A stretch of DNA of 64,000 nt from Nitrospira sp. CG24E. Its GTDB lineage: Bacteria; Nitrospirota; Nitrospiria; Nitrospirales; Nitrospiraceae. The DNA lies in contig NEWP02000010.1 of the NCBI GenBank assembly GCA_002869895.2, forward strand, positions 1 to 64,000. Direction: 5' to 3'. Positions 15,589-23,295 of the stretch are shown here, piece after piece (the stretch's first letter is position 1; every line of letters begins with the position of its first letter). The notes under the pieces are model-generated. The model was not told where the DNA came from. It made no database searches and worked only from the letters and a program-made list of their open reading frames with translations. Both the position numbers and the translations under genes were made by a program.

Positions 15589-16490
15589 TCACCTGGCCGA
15601 TTATCCTGCCTGAGACATTGAAGATGAAGGCCCCCCTCGGTTGGGGGCTGGCTTCCTTGGCCTGCTTTATTGTATTTCTATTCCTGACTTTTCCCTATGG
15701 TCCACTCCAGAACCGCTTGCTGACTGAACTCAAGCGGGCGAGCGGCTGGGAGGTTCGGGCTGCCGATTGGTCGGTGGGTTTTCCTGTCGCCATCGAATGG
15801 CACGATGTCGTGATGACCGGACCGACGACAATGGGGGCGATTCCACTTGAGGCGGTACGGACTGCGGTTGGAGTCTTCCAGGCATTTGGAGGACAACTGT
15901 TGTTAGACTATGCCCTCCAACTTCCGGGGGAAACCAAAGCCGGAGATGGACGGGCGACTGGATCTGTGAGTTCGGATTCGTGGTCGTTACGGGGTCCGGT
16001 GGCCATCAAAGGCCATCTCCAACAGATGGATCTGGCGTCAATCCTGAAACCCTATGTGACGAGAGGGAAAATTCAGGGAGACTTTATGCATCGATGGGAC
16101 AGCGCGCAAGGCGACAATGCTGTCCTCAAGGGAGAAGGAACCGTGAAGTTCGACATCAAGGACCTCGCCGTCGAACGGATTCCTACCGGCGCCTCCTCCA
16201 TGCTCTCCCTCACGTTCGGCCGCATTCAAGCTGTACTCGCCTGCCGCGAGGCAGTCTGCGATGTAACGGAGTTGAAGGGCGACGGCGAAGATGGATCGTT
16301 TACGGCGCAGGGGCGCATGTTGTTACGCCAGCCGCTGCAGCAAAGCCTTCTGGACCTCACGGTCACTGTGGTGCCTGGCGCCGGATTTACCCAAAAAGCG
16401 GCAAGCCTCTCGTTGCCTCCGTTTCAGCCAGGAACTCCCATGACCTTCAAGCTGGTGGGTCCGATGATGAATGCAAGAGTGGCGCTCTAA
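15585..16490 (+). CDS. gspN: Type II secretion protein GspN
   Basis: A 301-residue protein with a single N-terminal membrane segment (about residues 20-40: GLASLACFIVFLFLTFPYG) and a periplasmic AsmA-like beta domain with alternating GxxxxxG segments (KGHLQQMDL, KGEGTVKFDIKDL). This matches the delta-proteobacterial/Nitrospira type of GspN found inside T2SS clusters. The ATG overlaps the gspJ stop by four bases, so the two are translationally coupled. Its role in secretion is accessory and not well defined. Confidence 0.8.
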   Translation: MITWPIILPETLKMKAPLGWGLASLACFIVFLFLTFPYGPLQNRLLTELKRASGWEVRAADWSVGFPVAIEWHDVVMTGPTTMGAIPLEAVRTAVGVFQAFGGQLLLDYALQLPGETKAGDGRATGSVSSDSWSLRGPVAIKGHLQQMDLASILKPYVTRGKIQGDFMHRWDSAQGDNAVLKGEGTVKFDIKDLAVERIPTGASSMLSLTFGRIQAVLACREAVCDVTELKGDGEDGSFTAQGRMLLRQPLQQSLLDLTVTVVPGAGFTQKAASLSLPPFQPGTPMTFKLVGPMMNARVAL

Positions 16491-16593
16491 ACTGGTTTGT
16501 TTTGTTTATTTGGTTTGTCTGGTTGGTTTGGTTGAACAAGACCAACTACATGAACTAAACAAACCAAATAAACCAAACCAACCAGATAAACGA
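16491..16593. repeat. GTTTG-word quasi-palindrome, copy 6
   Basis: Between gspN and gspL. Left arm TTTGTTTTGTTTATTTGG and similar words, centre GGTTGAACAAGACC, right arm AACAAACCAAATAAACC words. It stops at the GAGGAG ribosome site of gspL. Confidence 0.8.
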
Positions 16594-16604
16594 GGAGCCG
16601 GAAG

Positions 16605-18185
16605 TTGTCCATAACCGCTGAATGTGTCGGGCTCGATATCGGGCAGACGGCTATGAAGGCCGTGCGGTTTCGCCGGCGTCTGACCGGGCGCGAGTCGGTG
16701 GAATATTTCCACCAACCTGTTTCCTATGCGCGACGGGAACGGACGGAGCCGGCCCAGCAAGCAGCTCTGCTCAGAGAGTTCCTTTGGAAGTCGGGCTTAT
16801 ACGGGAGTGGGGACATTGTCACGGCACTCCCCTGCCAGGACGTCTTCGTCAGAACCCTCTCCTTTCCCTTTCGCGATGCCTCCAAGCTAAGTCAGATCGT
16901 CCCCTTCGAACTGGAAAACCTCATTCCCATGCCTTTGGAAGACGTCACGGTCGGAAGTCTGCTTTTGCCGGCGCGAGAATCCCAAGAAGGGGCCGCAAAA
17001 ATCAATGGCTCCGAAGTTCTGGTCTCGGCAGCACCCAAAGAAAAAATTGCTGAACATCTGCGGTTTATGGCCTCCGCTGAATTGAGCCCCTCCGCAATCA
17101 CGATTGACGGCATGGCGCTCTTTTCGGTCAGCCAATTCTTGAAAGAGGAAGGGGCCCAGGTTCCCGGCAACATGGCGATTATCGATGTCGGAGCCTCGAA
17201 GACAACCCTCTGCCTCGTGCATGAAGGTCGTCCTGTGCTGCTACGGACGGTGGTCTGGGGCGGCAATCACCTCACCCATGCACTCGCCGTGCGCTATACC
17301 TGCAACTTCGCTGAAGCGGAACGGCGGAAGCGAACCGTATCGGTGCAGGATATCGATTCCCTGCTTGAGCCGGTCCTCAGGGAGTTACGCGTCTCCCTCC
17401 ATTCCTATGAAGGCACGGTCCATCAGCGATTGACTCACTGTTGGGTCTCAGGCGGTGGCTCGAAGCTGAGGGATCTGAGCGGACATATCGCCCATCAACT
17501 GGGCCTGCTCCCGGTGAACTCGCGGCAAGGATTCGGATCGAACTGCCCGCGAGCCTTTTCGATTGCATTCGGGTTGGCCATCCATCCGAATATCGTTCGA
17601 CCCCGCTGGAAGTCGCGGCTGGCCGGGGGCAGTCTCGCCCTGGACTTCAAAACCGGCATCGAGGCAGTAGCGGGCTCGGGACAGGTCACGAAACAGGATC
17701 GCCGCTTGGCCTTGTGGGGAGGGATTATTCTGGCGCTTCTAGCGCTGACAGACCTCGGCCTGCGCGTGATGCTGAAAGACTCGACGGTCAAAAATCTGAA
17801 GCAAGAAATCCAGGCGCAATATGAGCAAACATTCGGGCCTGGAGCCAACCCAGGCGATGAACTGGACCAGGCCCGGTATCGCGTGTCGCAGGTGGAGAAG
17901 AGTCTCGCTGCGGTGGATGGCACACGCTATGACGTCCTTGCCGGCCTGGAGGAATTGGCGAAGCAGGCGCCGCAGGGCGTCCCATTGAAAATACGAGAGC
18001 TGACCATCGACGGAACCAGCGTCCACCTGGAAGGAGAAACCAGCACCTTCGATGCGGTCGAGAAGATCAAACAGGCGTTCGTGGCGAATGAGACGTTCCA
18101 AGATGTGTCCATCAGCGATACCCGTGTCGGAGCGGTGCCGAACCAAGTCGTCTTCCGCCTCACCTACAGGGTGCAACGGCCATGA
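16605..18185 (+). CDS. gspL: Type II secretion protein GspL (PilM/actin-like ATPase fold)
   Basis: GspL links the cytoplasmic ATPase GspE to the inner-membrane platform. The 526-residue product starts with an actin-like fold (VGLDIGQTAMKAV at residues 8-20; a second phosphate-loop-type IIDVGASKTTLCL near 191; a SGGGSKLRDLSGHI adenosine-type motif near 285). One membrane segment (about 374-392) follows, then a periplasmic ferredoxin-like domain with a coiled coil. The size is that of a PilM+PilN fusion. Start TTG at 16605, supported by GAGGAG seven bases upstream. It overlaps gspM. Confidence 0.88.
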   Translation: MSITAECVGLDIGQTAMKAVRFRRRLTGRESVEYFHQPVSYARRERTEPAQQAALLREFLWKSGLYGSGDIVTALPCQDVFVRTLSFPFRDASKLSQIVPFELENLIPMPLEDVTVGSLLLPARESQEGAAKINGSEVLVSAAPKEKIAEHLRFMASAELSPSAITIDGMALFSVSQFLKEEGAQVPGNMAIIDVGASKTTLCLVHEGRPVLLRTVVWGGNHLTHALAVRYTCNFAEAERRKRTVSVQDIDSLLEPVLRELRVSLHSYEGTVHQRLTHCWVSGGGSKLRDLSGHIAHQLGLLPVNSRQGFGSNCPRAFSIAFGLAIHPNIVRPRWKSRLAGGSLALDFKTGIEAVAGSGQVTKQDRRLALWGGIILALLALTDLGLRVMLKDSTVKNLKQEIQAQYEQTFGPGANPGDELDQARYRVSQVEKSLAAVDGTRYDVLAGLEELAKQAPQGVPLKIRELTIDGTSVHLEGETSTFDAVEKIKQAFVANETFQDVSISDTRVGAVPNQVVFRLTYRVQRP

Positions 18186-18730
18186 TGCAGATGCTGAAAG
18201 AGCGTTGGCAGCAATTCTCACAACGTGAGCGGCTCATCGTGGCTGCAGGCGGAGCCCTCGTCGCTGCGGCGCTGGTGTTTCTGCTGCTCATCGATCCGCT
18301 CATGGCGACGATCGACAAGCTCGATCGTCAAGCGAAACGAAAAGCGAAGGACAGCCAGGAGCTGGCTCTTGTCGCGCAGGAATATGTCGTCAAGCAGGCT
18401 CGCATTACCAAGCTCGATCAGCGCATGCCGGTTCCTCCGGCCCAGTTTTCACTGTTGGCCTTTATGGAAGAAGCGACAACGACGGCGCAGATCCGGGATC
18501 GTATTGTCGGCATGCAGCCCCAGGCCCCCATTGTCGTCCAGGGCTATGAGGAGACCTCGGTCGATCTTCGGCTGGACGGGGTGACGTTACCCCAGCTCTT
18601 GGCATTGTTGGTTGCCATTGAACAGGCCCCCTATGACGTGCAGGTCCACCATCTGCAGATGAAGCCGAAATACGATAATCCGGTCAACCTTGACGCCACT
18701 CTGAGAATCGTGACCTATGCGAAGGCCTGA
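18182..18730 (+). CDS. gspM: Type II secretion protein GspM
   Basis: The 182-residue product has a short cytoplasmic start (MLKERWQQFSQRERLIV), one membrane segment (residues about 20-40) and a periplasmic coiled coil followed by a small alpha/beta domain, the GspM/PilO layout. GspM partners GspL. The start overlaps the gspL stop by four bases, and the gene's end overlaps the gspK start by 14 bases. Confidence 0.88.
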   Translation: MMQMLKERWQQFSQRERLIVAAGGALVAAALVFLLLIDPLMATIDKLDRQAKRKAKDSQELALVAQEYVVKQARITKLDQRMPVPPAQFSLLAFMEEATTTAQIRDRIVGMQPQAPIVVQGYEETSVDLRLDGVTLPQLLALLVAIEQAPYDVQVHHLQMKPKYDNPVNLDATLRIVTYAKA

Positions 18731-19667
18731 CGAGCGTGGCATTGCCCTCCTGCTCACCCTCCTGGTTCTGACGATCCTGGTTGCGCTGATCCTGGAGTTC
18801 GATGCAGAGGCAAGGCGGGAATACCGTGACGCTGCTGCCTTCCGCGATAATTTCAAAGCCACGGTGCTCGCTCGCGCATCGGTACAGGCCGCCCGCGGCG
18901 TGTTGCAGCAGGATCTGCTGAAGGACAAGCAGGCCGGCCAGTCCTTCGACGCCCCCACCGACATCTGGGCCCTCCCCATCACGAATTATGTGATTGGTGA
19001 TGGCCTTCTGAATGCCAAAATCGAAGATGAATTGGGGAAGTTGAACCTGAATGACCTAAATGAACTAGCGGCCAGTGGAGATACCGTTGCCAAGGGTAAA
19101 AAGATCCAACAGTTCAAGCGATTGTTCGAGCTCTTGCAGATCAATCCGGATCTGGTCGATGCCATTGTCGATTGGGTGGATAAGGACGAGGACCAGGAAC
19201 CATCCGGCGCAGAGAGTCTCTATTATCAAACGCTGACTCCTTCCTACAAGGCCGCCAATGGTCCGCTGCAGACTCTCTTGGAACTGCGCCTAATTAAGGG
19301 GATGACACCGGAAATCATTGAAAAACTATCAAAGCTTGTCACGGTCTATCCGCAAGAGGGCAAAGCCCTGGTGAATCTGAATACTGCGGACCCACTCGTC
19401 ATTCAGACTCTCGATAATCGTATTACGCAAAGCATGGCAGCGGCGATCGTCCAGGGTCGCCCATTCAAAACCAAGGTGGATTTGGACCGTGTAAACAGCT
19501 TTCAGGAAATTGGACAGCAAATTCGACCTCTCTATGACGTCAAGAGCGATTTTTTCTTGGCCCGTCTGACGGTGAGTGTGAACGAAGTGACTAGAAACGC
19601 AACCGTAGTGCTCCGCCGCGATCCAAACAACGGAACAAGCTCGGTATTGTATTACCGTGTCCTCTGA
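18717..19667 (+). CDS. gspK: Type II secretion minor pseudopilin GspK
   Basis: A 316-residue protein with the GspK-type leader (MRRPDERG|IALLLTLLVLTILVALILE), where the usual Phe at +1 is Ile and Glu at +5 is absent, as is common for this family. It includes a large helical domain with LNLNDLNELA, VDAIVDWVDKDEDQEPSGAE (a calcium-binding type stretch) and a helix-hairpin-helix part LVNLNTADPLVIQTL. GspK caps the pseudopilus tip with GspI and GspJ. It is the last gene of the T2SS cluster. Confidence 0.93.
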   Translation: MRRPDERGIALLLTLLVLTILVALILEFDAEARREYRDAAAFRDNFKATVLARASVQAARGVLQQDLLKDKQAGQSFDAPTDIWALPITNYVIGDGLLNAKIEDELGKLNLNDLNELAASGDTVAKGKKIQQFKRLFELLQINPDLVDAIVDWVDKDEDQEPSGAESLYYQTLTPSYKAANGPLQTLLELRLIKGMTPEIIEKLSKLVTVYPQEGKALVNLNTADPLVIQTLDNRITQSMAAAIVQGRPFKTKVDLDRVNSFQEIGQQIRPLYDVKSDFFLARLTVSVNEVTRNATVVLRRDPNNGTSSVLYYRVL

Positions 19668-19681
19668 AGCGCGCGACGCGC

Positions 19682-19795
19682 GGAAGTTCTGAGTGCTGAG
19701 TGCTGGGTTCTGAGTTATAAGATCTGAGCTTCAGACATGAACCTTGCAACCTGGACCTTGAACCTTACCAACTCAACCTCTCTCCCTGCCTCCAA
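19682..19795. repeat. Word-repeat region after gspK
   Basis: Iterates GTTCTGAGTGCTGAGTGCTGGG words, then changes at about 19735 to ACCTTGCAACCTGGACCTTGAACC words. The first half is the reverse complement of the stretch at 14924. The G/T-rich and A/C-rich halves are only partly complementary. Confidence 0.65.
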
Positions 19796-19864
19796 TCTCG
19801 CATGTCTCGCAGGGCCTTTCACCCAGCCCACCTGCCTAAAGCTTTTTTGAACCTCCAAGCAGAA

Positions 19865-19918
19865 TTAACCATTCCGTAACACAGCCGTCATCTCATCTTA
19901 ATCGATTAGCCCTATCCT
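19865..19918 (+). promoter_or_regulatory. Candidate Pho box and -10 region before the porin gene
   Basis: Four related hexamers are spaced exactly 11 bases apart: TTAACC at 19865, GTAACA at 19876, GTCATC at 19887 and TTAATC at 19898. A -10-like TATCCT follows at 19913. PhoB binds 11-bp direct repeats placed over the -35 region, so this fits PhoB control of a phosphate-selective porin. The same pattern and -10 distance occur before pstS. Binding itself is inferred. Confidence 0.6.
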
Positions 19919-19971
19919 TCAAAACAGAGAGGCAATCGAGAGTTCTCAACTTGAAAGATGGAGGTATGGGA

Positions 19972-21264
19972 ATGAAACGACTGTGGCGCGCGACCCTCGC
20001 CTGCACGATCGGCCTTGGATTGATCGTCCAGGCCGACTTGGCTCGAGCCAATCTTGAGGATATCCTCTATGACAAAGGCCAGTTGACAAAAGAAGAATGG
20101 ATCAAAGCCAAAGCTGACAACGAAAAAAGCGCTGCCGAGCAAGACAAAGCGTTAGACCAAAAATTCTTCATTAAAGGATCATATGATCAAAAAAAGGGGC
20201 TCGTATTCAAAAGCAACGATGGAAACTTTTCGATGGAGCTGGGACTTCGATTTCAACTCCGCTATTCCTACCCGCAAGAAGGCGATTCCCTGAACGCAGC
20301 CAACCAGTTGACTCTCGACGACAAAGACGTGAGCTCTTTCCGTATTCGCCGCGCCCGGCTGAAAATGGGAGGGCATGCCTTCCAACCTTGGCTGAAGTAC
20401 TACTTCGAATATGATGTTCCGAGCAATACCTTGCTCGATTGGCGGGTGGATCTGGCCAAATTCAAGTGGGCGACACTCCGCGTAGGCCAATGGAAGGTCA
20501 ATTACAATAGAGAACGGGTGGATTCGTCCGGTGCGCAGCAGTTTGCCGACCGGTCGATTGTCAATTCGCCGTTTAACCTTGATCGACAAACTGGGGTTAT
20601 GTTGTCCGGCGCGTTCTTCGAAAGCACGCCTGCGTATATCATTTACCACGCCGGAGTTTTTACCGGCACAGGACTCAACCAATCCTTCAATGACGACAAA
20701 CGCATGCTCTATGTAGCCAGACTGCAATGGAACTTTCTCGGACGCGATCTTCCATTCTCTCAATCCGACGTAGAGTATACAGAGAATCCTACGGGCAGCC
20801 TTGCAGTGGCCGGGGCACATAACCGAGCTGACCGCTTCACCTTTCCCACAACCTCACGAGCAGCTGGTGTGGTCGATGGTCAATTTGCAATCAATCAGGC
20901 CGTGGAGGAACTCGCCTTTAAATACAGAGGATTTTCCCTCCAGCAGGAATTTCACGTCAAAGAGGTCACCAATAAAAACACTCAGGCGAAAACGAACCTT
21001 TTAGGGGCGTATGTACAAGCCGGGTACTTCCCACACTACATGATCGACTTCATTCCTCAACCGCTCGAAGTCGCCTTTCGCTACGCCTTTGTCGATCCCA
21101 ACGACACGGTCCGTAATGATGTACTGAGAGAGCAAACTGTTGCGCTCAATTGGTTCTTCGCCGGTCATCGCAACAAACTCACGCTTGACGCTTCACATCT
21201 ATCCCAAGCGGGTGGAGTCACACCAGAAGATCGCATCAGGCTTCAATATGACATCTCATTCTAA
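19972..21264 (+). CDS. Phosphate-selective porin, OprP/OprO family
   Basis: A porin that should let phosphate across the outer membrane. It has a signal peptide (cut near residue 24 after LARA), then a short coiled-coil-prone segment with ILYDKGQLTKEEW, then a barrel with the family's FRIRRARLKMGG and LRVGQWKVNYNRER strands, ending in an aromatic residue (YDISF). The ATG at 19972 is chosen because GGAGG lies seven bases before it; a TTG at 19951 and an ATG at 19966 are also in frame. Pho-box-like repeats lie 60-100 bases upstream and pstS follows. Polyphosphate and phosphate cannot be told apart by sequence. Confidence 0.88.
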   Translation: MKRLWRATLACTIGLGLIVQADLARANLEDILYDKGQLTKEEWIKAKADNEKSAAEQDKALDQKFFIKGSYDQKKGLVFKSNDGNFSMELGLRFQLRYSYPQEGDSLNAANQLTLDDKDVSSFRIRRARLKMGGHAFQPWLKYYFEYDVPSNTLLDWRVDLAKFKWATLRVGQWKVNYNRERVDSSGAQQFADRSIVNSPFNLDRQTGVMLSGAFFESTPAYIIYHAGVFTGTGLNQSFNDDKRMLYVARLQWNFLGRDLPFSQSDVEYTENPTGSLAVAGAHNRADRFTFPTTSRAAGVVDGQFAINQAVEELAFKYRGFSLQQEFHVKEVTNKNTQAKTNLLGAYVQAGYFPHYMIDFIPQPLEVAFRYAFVDPNDTVRNDVLREQTVALNWFFAGHRNKLTLDASHLSQAGGVTPEDRIRLQYDISF

Positions 21265-21332
21265 TGCGAGAGTGGCATACAGCCTGGACGCGACACCACT
21301 CCCGACAGGGCATTATTCTTACATTGCGGGAG

Positions 21333-21386
21333 TTAACACCGTTGTAACAGTCATGTAATGCCCTGGTAACAGGCCGCGACCATTCT
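21333..21386 (+). promoter_or_regulatory. Candidate Pho box and -10 region before pstS
   Basis: Four hexamers lie at exact 11-base steps: TTAACA at 21333, GTAACA at 21344, GTAATG at 21355 and GTAACA at 21366. A weak -10 candidate CATTCT begins 15 bases after the last unit, the same distance as at the porin gene. This is the expected layout for PhoB activation of the pst operon. Confidence 0.65.
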
Positions 21387-21418
21387 TAACCATGTGATTG
21401 ATGACGAAAGGAGTGTTG

Positions 21419-22411
21419 ATGAAACGATTAGCTGCTAAATCCAGTCTGTGGTGCGTCGCCCTCCTTGGGACTCTTGTAGCCGGTATGCCATTGGCCTATG
21501 CCGATGAGGCGATCAAGCTCGACCCAGCCTTGAAAGCCTACGCCAAAGTCAGCGGGGTATCCGGCAATGTCAACAGTATTGGCTCGGATACGCTCAACAA
21601 TCTCATGACGCTCTGGGCTGAAGGATTTCGCAAGCAATATCCCAACGTCAAGATCCAGATCGAGGGCAAGGGATCGAGCACCGCTCCTCCAGCCTTGATC
21701 GAAGGCACGGCGCAGCTTGGACCGATGTCCCGCCCGATGAAAAATACCGAGATCGATACCTTCGAAAGAAAATTCAAATATAAACCCACTGCGATTCCGG
21801 TCGCCATCGATGCACTCGCCGTCTACGTCAACAAGGACAACCCAGTCAAAGGACTCACGATGGCGCAAGTCGATGCGATTTTCTCAAAGAGCCGGCGCTG
21901 GGGCCACAATGAGACCATTCAGTTGTGGAAACAGGTCGGCGTGGACGGAGACCAGGGCAACGATCCCATCAGTATCTATGGACGGAATTCGGCCTCCGGC
22001 ACCTATGGATTTTTCAAGGACCACGCGCTCAAGAACGGAGATTTTAAAGACGAAGTCAAAGAACAACCTGGATCAGCCTCTGTAGTCCAAAGCGTAAGCG
22101 AAGATCAATCCGGCATCGGCTACAGCGGCATCGGGTACGTCACGTCAAACGTGCGCCCCATTCCGCTCGCGGAGAAAGACGGCATGCCGTTTAAGGAACC
22201 TAGCCAACAAAATGCGGATAATGGGTCCTATCCGCTCTGGCGTCATCTTTATCTCTATGTCAACAAGGCGCCCAACAAACCGCTGGATCCGATCATCGGA
22301 GAATTCATCAAGTTTATCTACAGCAAAGAGGGACAGCAAGTCGTGGTCAAGGACGGATTCTTCCCGCTGAGCGCCGAGATCATCGAGAAGGAACTTAAAA
22401 AACATAATTAG
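21419..22411 (+). CDS. pstS: Phosphate ABC transporter substrate-binding protein PstS
   Basis: Periplasmic phosphate receptor for the PstCAB importer. A signal peptide ends at about PLAYA|D. The mature protein has the phosphate-contact segments [26 protein letters not shown] and [13 protein letters not shown], characteristic of PstS. The ATG at 21419 follows AAAGGAG at a good distance; the frame also opens at 21398. The predicted size of about 330 residues is normal. Candidate Pho box upstream. Confidence 0.95.
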   Translation: MKRLAAKSSLWCVALLGTLVAGMPLAYADEAIKLDPALKAYAKVSGVSGNVNSIGSDTLNNLMTLWAEGFRKQYPNVKIQIEGKGSSTAPPALIEGTAQLGPMSRPMKNTEIDTFERKFKYKPTAIPVAIDALAVYVNKDNPVKGLTMAQVDAIFSKSRRWGHNETIQLWKQVGVDGDQGNDPISIYGRNSASGTYGFFKDHALKNGDFKDEVKEQPGSASVVQSVSEDQSGIGYSGIGYVTSNVRPIPLAEKDGMPFKEPSQQNADNGSYPLWRHLYLYVNKAPNKPLDPIIGEFIKFIYSKEGQQVVVKDGFFPLSAEIIEKELKKHN

Positions 22412-22621
22412 AAGACGTTTTCTCAACCGTGTTCGAGCAGGCGCAATCATAAGGCAGTTATAAGTCGAATGATAGGAAAGCCATTCGGGAATGCGAGAGG
22501 ACTCATAGACTAAGGACGGCGAAATAGAACGCACGTGTGGGTCTTGATCAATGCAAATCGGTTTCACGATCATACCGTTTGACCATCGGACAGGATCGGC
22601 ACACCCTAAGAGGAGGAGATT

Positions 22622-23005
22622 ATGACAATGTGGAGACAATGGGTTCAGCGCGGTGTGCTGTGCGGCGTAATGTTGGGCGGAACCACTGCGTGCGCAATGC
22701 TTGAGCATCCTCACGTAGATCAGATTTCCTCGGATGATCACTCTAAATTGGCAAGCTGGTATGAACAGGAAGCGGCGCTTCTTCGGCAAAGTGCCAAAGA
22801 CGAGATGGTAATGGCAGACGCCTATCGAAAAAAACTAAGCAACGGCGCCAAGGGCGATAATGCCAAGAGTGCCCGCAAAACCGATCTTGTCCAGCACTAC
22901 GAGGCCCTTGCCGGATGGTATATGAAGGCAGCTGAAGAAACCGACCATTTGGCCAACGAACATCGCAGCATATTGAAGTACGGCCATATTTACGAAGGCA
23001 ACTGA
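22622..23005 (+). CDS. Small exported helical protein, probably C-terminally shortened
   Basis: The 127-residue product has an N-terminal hydrophobic segment with a possible lipobox-like TTAC at about residue 24, then a helical body (DDHSKLASWYEQEAALLRQ, ETDHLANEHRSILKYG). The site GAGGAGGAG precedes the ATG. A 57-base segment at its 3' end (22924-22980) is repeated 70 bases later (22994-23050), where it codes in another frame for a very similar peptide ending in its own stop. A frameshift near 22981-22993 probably removed a second copy of this helix from the C-terminus. It lies between pstS and pstC, so a Pst-linked role is possible but unproven. Confidence 0.65.
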   Translation: MTMWRQWVQRGVLCGVMLGGTTACAMLEHPHVDQISSDDHSKLASWYEQEAALLRQSAKDEMVMADAYRKKLSNGAKGDNAKSARKTDLVQHYEALAGWYMKAAEETDHLANEHRSILKYGHIYEGN

Positions 23006-23050
23006 GGACGCCAACCTGTTGGCGAACCAACATCGCAGCATGTTGAAGTA
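22994..23050 (+). repeat. Duplicated 57-base tail of the preceding gene
   Basis: Matches 22924-22980 over its whole length, with identical runs such as AACATCGCAGCAT and TTGAAGTA. In the +1-shifted frame it codes for KATEDANLLANQHRSMLK and stop. The changes are mostly conservative, which suggests it was once translated. The rest of the spacer to pstC (to 23295) shows no gene. Confidence 0.75.
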
Positions 23051-23295
23051 ACTGAAGCGATATGTGCTGTAGGCGTTTACTGTGCAAATCGGGGTGGACG
23101 CATGTCCCTCCCATGATTTATCAGATCCTTCAATAAGCATGGAGAGAATGAGGAAATCAGGACATTGTGAGTTGTGAATTTCTGGTGTGCCGAGATACCA
23201 AGAAGCGACGATCCGATCCCGCTTCGTTTCCACTCGTAACCGTGAATGCGTTGGCGCTGGATACATAGAAAGGAGTCACGGACTGAAGGTGAAAG

